Shown here in pieces: positions 20,410 through 30,688 of a DNA stretch of 64,000 nt. Source of the DNA: JBBROS01 sp963752225 (GTDB lineage: Bacteria; Pseudomonadota; Alphaproteobacteria; Acetobacterales; Acetobacteraceae); contig CAVVXS010000015.1 of the NCBI GenBank assembly GCA_963752225.1, positions 1 through 64,000 of the forward strand, written 5' to 3'. The position numbers were made by a program, and so were the translations under genes. How positions within the stretch are numbered: the first letter of the stretch is position 1; the number at the start of each line of letters is the position of its first letter. The notes below the pieces were generated by a model. It saw nothing but the letters and a program-made list of their open reading frames with translations, ran no database searches and had not been told where the DNA came from.

Positions 20410-21918
20410 ATGCGGCAACGAACGCTGGCGCGCTCCGCCGCCCTGTTTTGCATGCTGGCGTGGCCGGCGATGGCGCAATCCACGCTCACGATCGCCCTGC
20501 GGCAGGATCCGGACGTGCTCGATCCCACGCTGGGCTCCGCTTACGTCAGCCGGATCGTGTACGCCTCCTTGTGCGACAAGCTGATCGACATCGACGAGCA
20601 TCTCAACTTCGTGCCGCAGCTTGCGACCAAGTGGGACTACGAGGATCCGACCCACCTCGTGCTGACGCTCCGGTCCGGCGTCACCTTCCATGACGGGGAG
20701 CCGTTCGACGCCGCCGCGGTCCAATACAAGATTAACCGCGACCAGACGATCAAGGGATCGATGCGGGTCGGAGAGGTAAACGCCATCGCGTCGACCGAGG
20801 TGATCGACCCGCTGCACATCCGGCTTGTGCTGAAGGCGCCGAACACGCCGTTGCTGAGCATGCTCGCCGACCGGGCCGGCATGATGGTCTCGCCGAAGGC
20901 GGCCGAGGTGGCAGGTACCAAGTTCGGCGAGCATCCGGTGTGCGCCGGCCCGTATGCGTTCGAAAGCCGGGTGGTCCAGGACAGCATCGTCCTCAAGCGG
21001 TTCCCCGCCTACTGGGACGCGGCGCAGTATCACTTCGACCGGGTGGTGTTCCGGCCCATGCCGAACGCCGCCGTGCGGTTGGCCAACCTGCAAGCCGGCA
21101 GCGTCGACATCGTCGAGCAGATCCTGCCGAGCGACGTTGCCGTGGTCCGCCGCGATCCACGCCTGGCACTCGCGATCGGCGACGGGCTGGCTTATACAGG
21201 CATCAATTTCAACCTTGCCAACGGCCCGTTGGCGGCCACCGGCACGGGGCAGAGCCGCCTGGTGCGCGCCGCCTTCGAAGCGGCGCTTGACCGCGCCGCC
21301 ATCAACCAGGTCGTCTACGACGGACTCTACGCGCCGACGCTGCAGGCCAATCCGCCGAGCTCGCCGTTTTTCCTGAAAAATCTGGCGCCGCCGGGCCAAG
21401 ACGTCGCCAAGGCGCGCGCGCTGCTGAAACAGGCAGGTGTGCCGGTGCCGGTCCCGGTCACGCTGACGCTGACCAACGAGCCCGACCAGGCGCAGGTCGC
21501 CGAGATCATCCAGTCGATGGCCGGCGAGGCTGGGTTCGACGTGAAACTGAAGACGATGGAGTTCGCCTCCTCGCTGCAGGCGGGCTACGCCGGTGATTTC
21601 CAGGCCTACATGATCGGCTGGTCGGGCCGGGTCGATCCCGACGGCAACATCTGGCAGCTGCTGCATACCGGCGGCACGTTCAACTACGGGCATTGGAGCA
21701 ACAAGGGCGTGGACGATCTGCTGGACCAGGCACGGGTCGAGGCCGACGAGGCCGCCCGCCGCGCGCTGTATGAGAAGTTCTGGGCGATCGAGCGCGAAGA
21801 CCTGCCGCTCATTTACCTATGGACGTCGAAGAACGTCGTCGGCCTCAAGCGCGGCATCAAGGGCTTCAAGCAAGTGCCGGACGGGCTGATCCGGCTGCGC
21901 GGGGTGACGCTGGACTGA
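20410..21918 (+). CDS. ABC transporter substrate-binding protein, family 5 (peptide/nickel type)
   Basis: A 502-residue periplasmic binding protein with a signal peptide ending in AMAQ. TLTIALRQDPDVLDPTLG, YASLCDKLIDID, the family-5 signature WDYEDPTHLVLTLRSGVTFHDGE with FDAAAVQYKINRD, and GINFNLANGPLA are typical of DppA/OppA-like proteins, which bind peptides, opines or similar compounds. The ATG follows the DUF1028 stop by a single base, so expression is coupled. No permease or ATPase gene follows: the next gene is convergent. The binding protein must use a transporter encoded elsewhere, or the locus is incomplete. Confidence 0.88.
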   Translation: MRQRTLARSAALFCMLAWPAMAQSTLTIALRQDPDVLDPTLGSAYVSRIVYASLCDKLIDIDEHLNFVPQLATKWDYEDPTHLVLTLRSGVTFHDGEPFDAAAVQYKINRDQTIKGSMRVGEVNAIASTEVIDPLHIRLVLKAPNTPLLSMLADRAGMMVSPKAAEVAGTKFGEHPVCAGPYAFESRVVQDSIVLKRFPAYWDAAQYHFDRVVFRPMPNAAVRLANLQAGSVDIVEQILPSDVAVVRRDPRLALAIGDGLAYTGINFNLANGPLAATGTGQSRLVRAAFEAALDRAAINQVVYDGLYAPTLQANPPSSPFFLKNLAPPGQDVAKARALLKQAGVPVPVPVTLTLTNEPDQAQVAEIIQSMAGEAGFDVKLKTMEFASSLQAGYAGDFQAYMIGWSGRVDPDGNIWQLLHTGGTFNYGHWSNKGVDDLLDQARVEADEAARRALYEKFWAIEREDLPLIYLWTSKNVVGLKRGIKGFKQVPDGLIRLRGVTLD

Positions 21919-21942
21919 GATCCAGGCCCGAGCTCAGTCTTG

Positions 21943-22985
21943 CTAGCCGGCCCGCTCGTTTTTGTTGCTGAAGCGGGCATTGCCCAGTCCGGTGCCGATC
22001 GTCATCACGCCCCAGCGCCGCACGTCCTGCATGAACGGCACCTCGCTCAGCCCTTGCACGACCGCGTCGTTGTGCATCACCACCTGGGTCTGATGGTCGC
22101 CGATGGTCGGGATCGCCTCGGCGAACCGGCGGGGCAGGTTGAAGTTGGCATGCTCCCAATTGCCGGGCAGGTTCTGGCCGCCGCGCTCGATGTGGCCGTC
22201 GGCAGCGATCAAGCCGGGGCAGCCGACGGCGATGAACGGGGCCAGTCCGTGCCCCTCCTTGCCGGCGCGCTTGATCAGCCCTTGCAGCATCGCCACCAGC
22301 CGCGCCACCGCTTCGTCGCGCGACGGCTTGTCGTCGGCGTGGCGCCAGTGCTCCATGTCGACCACCTTGGCCTTCGCAAGGTCCGGCGCCCGCTTCTGGT
22401 TCAGCAGCACCAGCCCGGCGCGCGCATTGGTGCCGCCGATGTCGATCGACAGGATGCTGTCGTGCCCTTGGAAGATCCAGCTCGGCGCCAGGTGCGCGCC
22501 GCCGATCAGCCCGGCTTCGTCGGGATCGTTGCGGACCGGACAGAGTTCGATGTCGAGCCCATCGCCGTTCAGCAGCACGCTCGCCCGACCCACCGCGAGT
22601 TCGCCGACCCGGCTGTCGCGCAAGCCGCCGCCGATCACGATCCGCTCCGTCTTGTCCCAGTTCGGCAGCCGCATGAAGCGGCGCACCACGGTTGCGAACT
22701 CCTGGGCGAAATCCTCGACCGCGGTGTGGATCACGCCGGCCAGTTCGGGCGCGCCATCCTTCAGCAGCCGGTCGATCTCGGTCTTGGACAGCTCCTCCGA
22801 GTCGCGGTCGCCGAAAGGATCGTGGCCGTGCACGGACAGGCGCTCACGCACGTCGTCCAGCAGCGACCGGAACGCGCGCTTGCTGGCCCGGTCGCCGATG
22901 AAGCCTTCGTCGTCGCGAAGCTCGGCATTGTAGTCGTCGACCGAAACCGACGGCAGGTCCGCCCCGCCATGCACGACGGTGATGC

Positions 22986-22989
<4 letters not shown>
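21943..22989 (-). CDS. ROK-family sugar kinase-like protein with permuted motif order
   Basis: A 348-residue protein starting at TTG 22989, which overlaps the glgX stop (TTGA). Motifs of ROK/glucokinase-like ATPases are all present but in unusual order. RIVIGGG (116-122) and DEAGLIGGAHLAP, which normally close the C-terminal domain, come first. DIGGTNARAGLV (phosphate-1, 183-194), GCPGLI (256-261), GQNLPGNW and GTGLGNA (332-338) follow. The protein thus reads as a circular permutation of the fold. Coupling to glgX suggests phosphorylation of glucose released in glycogen breakdown. I recall similar proteins in other alphaproteobacteria annotated simply as ROK family. The substrate is not proven. 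Confidence 0.75.
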
Positions 22990-25145
<2,156 letters not shown>

Positions 25146-25224
25146 ACAACCCTCGGAGCTGCTGGCAGGATGTTAGCGGCAAACTGGTTACCACAAGCTT
25201 GCCGCAACCCAGAACACCCGGCGT

Positions 25225-25698
25225 CTATTCCGTGGGCGCGCCCTCGGGAGGAACCCGCAACACCGCGGTTGTCCTGTGCAACTCCGCCCGCAACGCGGCG
25301 GCCGAGGCGGCGCCGAGCTGGGCCTCAAACTCTGCCTGCGCCGCCTGCCAGGCGGGCATCGCCCGGCGCATCAGGTCGAGCCCCGCTTCCGTCAGCAGCA
25401 ATCGCCGCACGCGCTTGTCCGCCGGGTCGGCCTCGCTCGCGACCAGCCCGTCGCGCTCGAGCGGGCGGAGGTTGCGGCCCAGCGTGGTCCGGTCCAGCAC
25501 CAGCTCCGCCGCCAGGGCGTGCAGACTGAGCGGGCCGAGCCGGCGCAGCCGCACGAGGATGGTGAATTGCGAGATGCGCAGCCCGAACGGCGCCATCGCC
25601 GTATCGTACAACGCCGTCGCGCGCCGCGCCGCCTGCCGCAATGCGTGGCAGTGGCACAGGATGCGCGGCACTTCCCCACTTGCGCCGTCAATGCTCAT
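25225..25698 (-). CDS. MarR-family transcriptional regulator
   Basis: A 157-residue winged-helix repressor-like protein. GLRISQFTILVRLRRLGPLS, ALAAELVLDRTTLGRNL (recognition helix region) and RDGLVASEADPADKRVRRLLL (wing) follow the MarR pattern, where the D-R-R element of the wing contacts DNA. It is divergent from the MATE efflux gene, with a perfect 16-bp palindrome between the two starts. This is the classic arrangement in which MarR represses both genes until a ligand, often a substrate of the pump, releases it. The ATG at 25698 lacks a well-spaced Shine-Dalgarno. Confidence 0.88.
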   Translation of the reverse strand: MSIDGASGEVPRILCHCHALRQAARRATALYDTAMAPFGLRISQFTILVRLRRLGPLSLHALAAELVLDRTTLGRNLRPLERDGLVASEADPADKRVRRLLLTEAGLDLMRRAMPAWQAAQAEFEAQLGAASAAALRAELHRTTAVLRVPPEGAPTE

Positions 25699-25709
25699 GC
25701 TCCCATAAT
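25680..25709 (+). promoter_or_regulatory. Possible promoter of the MATE gene
   Basis: TTGCGC (25680-25685) and CATAAT (25704-25709) are 18 bases apart. Transcription would start about 7-9 bases later, at or next to the ATG at 25718, so the mRNA could be leaderless. No Shine-Dalgarno precedes that ATG, which agrees. This is a prediction from sequence only. Confidence 0.4.
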
Positions 25710-25725
25710 ACGTGCATATGCACGT
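25710..25725. promoter_or_regulatory. Palindromic MarR operator
   Basis: ACGTGCATATGCACGT is a perfect 16-bp palindrome placed just downstream of the -10-like CATAAT and covering the MATE start codon. It lies 12 bases from the marR ATG. Both features fit a MarR dimer site controlling the divergent pair. Confidence 0.7.
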
Positions 25726-27124
25726 TCTGTCCACGCACGATGTGTCGACTGCCGCCCCCGCCGAGGCGCCGATCCCGGTCCATGCCCCGCGTACCTTGCG
25801 GCTGCTGCACGGCCCCATCGTGCGGACCTTGCTGGACCTCGCCTGGCCTAACGTGCTGGTGATGCTCGCGCAATCGGCCACCGGGCTGATCGAGGCGGCG
25901 TGGATCGGCCGGCTCGGCACCGACGCGCTGGCTGGCATGGCGCTGGTGTTTCCCGGCTTCATGCTGATGCAGATGATGTCGGCGGGCGCCATGGGCGGAG
26001 GCATCTCGGCGGCGATTGCCCGCGCGTTGGGTGCCGGCCAACGCGCGGACGCCGACGAGCTGGTGCTGCACGCGCTGGCGATCAACGGCGCGCTCGGCCT
26101 GCTGTTCACGGTGGGCGGTCTGCTCGCCGGACCTGGCCTGTATCGCGCCATGGGCGCCGAGGGCGCGTCGCTCGAGGCGGCGGTGCTCTATTCGAACGTG
26201 GTGTTCGGCGGCGCCATCCTGGCCTGGCTGTTCAACGCCCTGGCGAGTTGCATCCGTGGCACCGGCAATATGCTGGTCCCGGCGTTGGTCACCTGCGGCG
26301 GGGCGGTCGTGCTGATCCCGCTGTCGCCGTGCCTGATCTTCGGCGTCGGACCGCTGCCGGCGCTCGGCATCGTCGGCGGCGGGGTCGCGCTGCTGCTGTA
26401 CTATCTGGTGGGCGGCGGCGTGCTGGCCTGGTTCCTGCTCGGCGGCCGCTCGCCGGTGCGGCTGCGCCTGGTGCCGCTCCGCCGCGCGCCGTTGTGGAGC
26501 ATCCTGCGGGTTGGCCTGGTCGCCTCGCTGGTGTCGCTGCAAACCAACATCATCGTCAGCTTCACCACCGCCCAGGCGGGCGCCTTCGGCCCGGCCGCGA
26601 TCGCCGGCTTCGGCACCGGAACGCGGCTCGAATACCTGCTCGTGCCGCTGGTGTTCGGCCTGGGCGCGCCGCTGGTGGCGATCGTCGGCACCAACCTCGG
26701 CGCCGGGCAACGCGACCGGGCGTTGCGCGCCGCCTGGACCGGCGCCGGGCTCGCCTTCGTCATGACCGAGGCGATCGGCGTGCTGGCCGCGGCATGGCCG
26801 CGCGCCTGGCTCGGCTTGTTCGGCGCCGACCCCGGCATGCTCGAAACCGGCAGCGCCTACCTGCGCAGCACCGGGCCGTTCTACGGCTGCTTCGGCTTCG
26901 GCATGGCGCTCTACTTCGCGTCGCAAGGCGCCGGGCGGATGGCGTTTCCGTTGCTCGCCGCCGTGCTGCGCACCGCCGTCGCGGTCGGCGGCGCCTGGCT
27001 GGCCCTGCGGCTGACCGGCTCGCTCCCGCTCATGTTCCTGGCGCTCGGCGCCGCGATGGTGGTGTTCGCCGCCGCCAACGGCATCGCCGTCGCCGCGGGG
27101 ACCTGGTTCAAGCCCGCACGTTGA
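25718..27124 (+). CDS. MATE-family multidrug efflux transporter
   Basis: A 468-residue inner-membrane protein with twelve predicted helices in two homologous halves. LLDLAWPNVLVMLAQ and LIEAAWIGRLGTDALAGMAL at the N-terminus, and LVSLQTNIIVSFTTAQAG with FGPAAIAGFGTGTRLE at the start of the second half, are typical of the MatE domain. It would export cationic drugs or metabolites using a Na+ or H+ gradient. ATG at 25718 is taken as start (GTG 25712 also possible). It is divergent from marR and probably repressed by it through the palindrome. The MaoC-like gene follows after 28 bases and may be co-transcribed. Confidence 0.9.
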   Translation: MHVLSTHDVSTAAPAEAPIPVHAPRTLRLLHGPIVRTLLDLAWPNVLVMLAQSATGLIEAAWIGRLGTDALAGMALVFPGFMLMQMMSAGAMGGGISAAIARALGAGQRADADELVLHALAINGALGLLFTVGGLLAGPGLYRAMGAEGASLEAAVLYSNVVFGGAILAWLFNALASCIRGTGNMLVPALVTCGGAVVLIPLSPCLIFGVGPLPALGIVGGGVALLLYYLVGGGVLAWFLLGGRSPVRLRLVPLRRAPLWSILRVGLVASLVSLQTNIIVSFTTAQAGAFGPAAIAGFGTGTRLEYLLVPLVFGLGAPLVAIVGTNLGAGQRDRALRAAWTGAGLAFVMTEAIGVLAAAWPRAWLGLFGADPGMLETGSAYLRSTGPFYGCFGFGMALYFASQGAGRMAFPLLAAVLRTAVAVGGAWLALRLTGSLPLMFLALGAAMVVFAAANGIAVAAGTWFKPAR

Positions 27125-27152
27125 GACCCGGCATGCGTTCGGAGACCTGCCC

Positions 27153-27632
27153 ATGACCCCGCTCCACTTCGAAGACCTCCACGTCGGACAGCAGTTCACA
27201 TCCGCTAGGGCGGCGCCGATGGAGCGCGACCGCCTGCTCGCCTTCGCGGCCGAGTTCGATCCGCAGCCGCAGCACACCAGCGAGGAAGCGGCACGCGGCA
27301 GCCAGTTCGGCACCCTGGTCGCCAGTGGCTGGCACACGGCGGCGCTGACGATGCGGCTGCAGGTCGAGACGTTGTTTTCCCGCTTCCCAGGCGGCGGCCT
27401 CGGCGCCCAGATCGACACGCTGGCCTGGCGCCGTCCGGTGCTGCCGGGCGACACGCTGAGCATCGTGATCGAGGTCCGCGCCCTCCGCGACAGCCGCTCC
27501 CGGCCGAACAGCGGCCTGGCGTCGCTGCACACCACGACACTGAACCAGCACGGCGAGACGGTGCAGGAGATGGACGGCGCCGTGCTGGTGCCGCGGCGCA
27601 GGGCCTCGGCCGCTGCTGCCGGCGAGGCATGA
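27153..27632 (+). CDS. MaoC-like hot-dog dehydratase
   Basis: A 159-residue protein with the MaoC dehydratase pattern: FEDLHVGQQF at the N-terminus, then FAAEFDPQPQHTSEEAA, which holds the Asp and His of the R-hydratase motif, GTLVASGWHTAALTMRL, and RRPVLPGDTLSIVIEV. Family members hydrate enoyl-CoA in fatty-acid or polyhydroxyalkanoate metabolism. It lies between a MATE pump and two lipoprotein genes, with no fatty-acid genes around it, so the substrate stays open. The start ATG is 28 bases after the MATE stop. Confidence 0.85.
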   Translation: MTPLHFEDLHVGQQFTSARAAPMERDRLLAFAAEFDPQPQHTSEEAARGSQFGTLVASGWHTAALTMRLQVETLFSRFPGGGLGAQIDTLAWRRPVLPGDTLSIVIEVRALRDSRSRPNSGLASLHTTTLNQHGETVQEMDGAVLVPRRRASAAAAGEA

Positions 27633-27675
27633 ACCCCGGTTGCGCGCCGGCCCGTGTTGCCGCACGGTCGCCTCG

Positions 27676-28188
27676 ATGCGCCTGCTTCCCCTTGCCCTGC
27701 TCGCTTCCGCCTTCCTACTGCCCGGCTGCGGCAGCCTGCTGACGGCAGGCACGGCCGACCTGGCCGGCATCGCCGGCGCCGGCGCCGCCTCATCGGTCAC
27801 GAAAAGCGCTGCAGCCGCCGCGGCCATCGGCCTCGGCGTGCAGTCGCTGGCGTCGGAGGGCCTGAAATACGCCGAGCGCGGCGTTCACCGCTCCGAGCAG
27901 CAGGCGATCGCCGATGCGGCCGGCCCGCTCGAGCCCGGCGCGGTCGGGACCTGGTCGGTGGTGCACCGCGTCCCGATCGAAGAGGACGAGGCCGGCCAGG
28001 TATCCGTCAGCCGCAGCTTCGGCGCCGGGTCGGTGCAGTGCAAGGAAGTGGTGTTCTCGGTCGAGCGAACCCGGCGAGAAGTGGTAACCGACCGCGCCTT
28101 CTACCTGACCACCATCTGCCGCCGCGGCGACGAGTGGCACTGGGCGGCGGCCGAACCGGCGACGGAGCGCTGGGGCAGCCTGCAGTGA
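27676..28188 (+). CDS. Putative lipoprotein, paralogue of the next gene
   Basis: A 170-residue protein. The lipobox LLPGC after a short hydrophobic signal (MRLLPLALLASAFLLPGC) marks it as a lipoprotein. A small-residue-rich stretch follows (ADLAGIAGAGAASSVTKSA, glycine-zipper-like), then a soluble domain with VGTWSVVHRVPIEED and CKEVVFSVE, ending WHWAAAEPATERWGSLQ. I do not recognise the family. The C-terminal tail matches that of the following gene (WKWAAAEPNVDRWGYLQ), so the two are tandem paralogues. The ATG at 27676 begins the signal peptide; its stop overlaps the next start by four bases (GTGA). Confidence 0.7.
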   Translation: MRLLPLALLASAFLLPGCGSLLTAGTADLAGIAGAGAASSVTKSAAAAAAIGLGVQSLASEGLKYAERGVHRSEQQAIADAAGPLEPGAVGTWSVVHRVPIEEDEAGQVSVSRSFGAGSVQCKEVVFSVERTRREVVTDRAFYLTTICRRGDEWHWAAAEPATERWGSLQ

Positions 28189-28646
28189 GGCTGTCCTGGC
28201 TGCTCCTGCTGCCGGTGCTGGGCGGCTGTGCGGTCGTGTCGGACATCTCCGGGCTTGCGGTCGGCGGCGCCACCGGGGCTGTGACGGGGAACCCGGTCGT
28301 GGCCTACGTCGTCGGCATCGGCGTCCGCGCCGGGGTGGACGAGCTGCGCCGCTACGTGGTGCGCAGCCGCCATCGCGGCGAGCAGGACGCGCTGGCCGAG
28401 GCCGCCGGCGACCAGCCGCTCGACAAGATCCGTCCCTGGGAGATCCGGCACACCATCCCGATCGGCAACACCAAGGGCCTGCTGATGCCGATCCGGGAGA
28501 TCCAGACGCCGGTCGCCACCTGCCGCGAGGTGCTGTTCACCGCCGACGATGACGGCGCGTTCACCACGGCCGTGTGCCATGGGGACAGCGGCTGGAAATG
28601 GGCCGCCGCCGAACCCAACGTGGATCGCTGGGGTTACCTGCAATAG
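28185..28646 (+). CDS. Putative lipoprotein, tandem paralogue
   Basis: A 153-residue protein starting at GTG 28185, translationally coupled to the preceding gene through GTGA. The signal and lipobox are MRLSWLLLLPVLGGC. Next comes a glycine-rich hydrophobic segment (ISGLAVGGATGAVTGNP), then PWEIRHTIPIGN, TCREVLFTADD and the tail WKWAAAEPNVDRWGYLQ. Shared elements with the upstream gene are x-W-x-(V/I)-x-H-x-(V/I)-P-I, C-(K/R)-E-V-(V/L)-F and WAAAEP..(E/D)RWG.LQ. The function is unknown. A periplasmic-side lipoprotein pair is likely. Confidence 0.7.
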   Translation: MRLSWLLLLPVLGGCAVVSDISGLAVGGATGAVTGNPVVAYVVGIGVRAGVDELRRYVVRSRHRGEQDALAEAAGDQPLDKIRPWEIRHTIPIGNTKGLLMPIREIQTPVATCREVLFTADDDGAFTTAVCHGDSGWKWAAAEPNVDRWGYLQ

Positions 28647-28657
28647 GGGGCGGCGTC

Positions 28658-30688
28658 CTACTCCGCCGCGTCCGGCAGGTCCTCGCGCGCGACGAGGCTC
28701 GGCAGCAGCGGCAACAGCGCCTGCACGTCGCGCTCGGCGATGCAGCACAGGTACTGGCTGGCGGGAACGCCGTCGCCGGCGCTTTCGGGCATCGGCAGTC
28801 CGTCGATCCCCAGTGGGAAGGCGGTCAGCCCGAGGTCGGCATACACTTTCAGCAAGCCCGGTCCAGCGCGCCAGACCGCGGGGTCGAGGCCTTCCTGCAC
28901 AGCGAGGTCGCGTAGGTTCCAGATTGCCGACACCCGGTCCGAGATCGATCCGGCCGGGTCGCCCAAACCGAGCATGACCCGGCCAAGCCGCAGGAACGGC
29001 ATGCCGGCCCGGCCGGTTTCGCCGAGCACGATCCCATCCGCCTCGGCCGGCGGCACCGCGCCGAGTGCCGCATAGCGCAGCCGCCCGTCGCCAGCCCAGG
29101 CCAGCGCCCGGACCCGCCCCGGCCGGATCAGCCGCCAGATCGCGATCAGCGACACCAGCACCGCCAGGCCGACCGCCACCCGCACCCCGTTCGGGATGTC
29201 CTGCGACAGGACGATGTCGAACAGCGAGTTCTCCGACATGCCGCGCACCCGCGGCTCGAACCCGGCGAGCGTCAGTACGCACAGCACCAGCGCCAGCAGC
29301 GGCACGATCGTCCCGGTCTGCAGCGGTCCGCTCAGCAGCCGGGCATGCCGGTAATAGGCGTCGCGGAACGGCACCAGCAGCAGCGCTGCCATCACCAGCA
29401 CCGCCGGCACCCACCAAGTCGAGGACTGCGCCCCGGTGAATCCCGCCGCGATGAACAGCAGCACGATGGTGGCGCCCCAGGCCAGCGTCACCCGCTGCGA
29501 CAACCCGATCGACAGCACGATCAGCGCCGCGCCGATCAGCGAGGGCACGTACTCGCCCGCCCGCGCCGCGAGGTCGGCATAGTCGGGGTCGATCCAGGAG
29601 AAGTCCGGCCGCTGGTCCAGCAGCCCGATGCCAAGCAGCATGGCTCCGCACATCGCGACCGTGCCGGTGGCGGCGACCGTCGCAAAGGCGGGCCCGCTCC
29701 AACGCGACGGACCCTGCGCCCGCTGCTCGAGCGTCTTGTTGTGCAGGATGGCGCCGCCGCGCAGCAGCAGCTCGTTGCCGGCGAACAGCGACCCGGCCAC
29801 GAACAGCGGGATGATGTAGTAATATAAGCGGAAGACGACGATCGCACCCAGGATCTGCGGCGGCTGCAAATAGGGCTCGAGGCCCAGCAGCATCGCCGTG
29901 TCGAACACGCCCAATCCGCCCGGCAGGTTCGCCGCCAGGCCGGCGGTGTAGGAGGCGACATACACGCCGAGGAACCGCATGTAGCTCAGGCCCGGCGCCG
30001 CCGGCAGCAACTGGTAAAAGATGCCCGCCGTGAACGCGACGTCCACCGTCGCCAGCAGCACCTGGACGAACGCCATGCGCCAGCCGGGCAAACCGACCTC
30101 GTGGCCGAAAATGCGGATCGAACCCATGTAGCGCGACAGCACGATGTAGGCGCCGACGATGCTCCACAGCGCGGCGCCGATCAGGTACATGCCCCAGGCG
30201 GGCACCAGGTTGCCGAAGAACGGGATCGCGTCCGGTTCGGTGAACAGGATGGCGCCGCCCAGCACCATGCCGCCGAGCGCAAAGGTGACGCTGCAGAACG
30301 CCACCACCTTCGCGATCTGAAACGGCGTCAGCCCCCAATGGGCGTAGAGCCGGTAGCGCACGGCGGCGCCCGACACCGCGGCGAAGCCCAAATTGTGCGA
30401 CAAGGCGTATGCGCAGAACGACGCGAACGAGACCCTGCCGTAGCTGACCTTGTGGCCGGCGAAGATGGTGCCGAGCCGGTCGTAGAAGGTCAGGATGCCG
30501 TAGGACAGGATGGTCCACAGGAAGGCGATAGCCAGCGACTGCGTCGGGATCGCCTGCAGGGCGACGGTGATATCGGCGATCTTGAGGTGGCGGAACTCCT
30601 TCCAAACGACGTAGACGGCGCCGACCAGCAGGATCAATCCCAGCAAGGCCGGCAACTGCCGGGCCGCGCGCTTCAACACTGGAAGCAT
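28658..30688 (-). CDS. MprF-like membrane protein with a shortened lysyltransferase domain
   Basis: The 676-residue protein has about 14 membrane helices. The N-terminal part matches the flippase (LPG_synthase_TM/UPF0104) domain of MprF: SHNLGFAAVSGAAVRYRLY, GLTPFQIAKVVAFCS, GLAANLPGGLGVFDTAML and FRLYYYIIPL. After residue ~555 comes only the first part of the cytosolic DUF2156 synthase domain (LRLGRVMLGLGDPAGS, WNLRDLAVQEG, LLKVYADLG). The half that normally holds the aminoacyl-transfer core is missing. Full MprF adds lysine from Lys-tRNA to phosphatidylglycerol and flips it. ATG at 30688 shares one base with the lysS stop (TGATG), so the two are translationally coupled. Confidence 0.75.
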   Translation of the reverse strand: MLPVLKRAARQLPALLGLILLVGAVYVVWKEFRHLKIADITVALQAIPTQSLAIAFLWTILSYGILTFYDRLGTIFAGHKVSYGRVSFASFCAYALSHNLGFAAVSGAAVRYRLYAHWGLTPFQIAKVVAFCSVTFALGGMVLGGAILFTEPDAIPFFGNLVPAWGMYLIGAALWSIVGAYIVLSRYMGSIRIFGHEVGLPGWRMAFVQVLLATVDVAFTAGIFYQLLPAAPGLSYMRFLGVYVASYTAGLAANLPGGLGVFDTAMLLGLEPYLQPPQILGAIVVFRLYYYIIPLFVAGSLFAGNELLLRGGAILHNKTLEQRAQGPSRWSGPAFATVAATGTVAMCGAMLLGIGLLDQRPDFSWIDPDYADLAARAGEYVPSLIGAALIVLSIGLSQRVTLAWGATIVLLFIAAGFTGAQSSTWWVPAVLVMAALLLVPFRDAYYRHARLLSGPLQTGTIVPLLALVLCVLTLAGFEPRVRGMSENSLFDIVLSQDIPNGVRVAVGLAVLVSLIAIWRLIRPGRVRALAWAGDGRLRYAALGAVPPAEADGIVLGETGRAGMPFLRLGRVMLGLGDPAGSISDRVSAIWNLRDLAVQEGLDPAVWRAGPGLLKVYADLGLTAFPLGIDGLPMPESAGDGVPASQYLCCIAERDVQALLPLLPSLVAREDLPDAAE

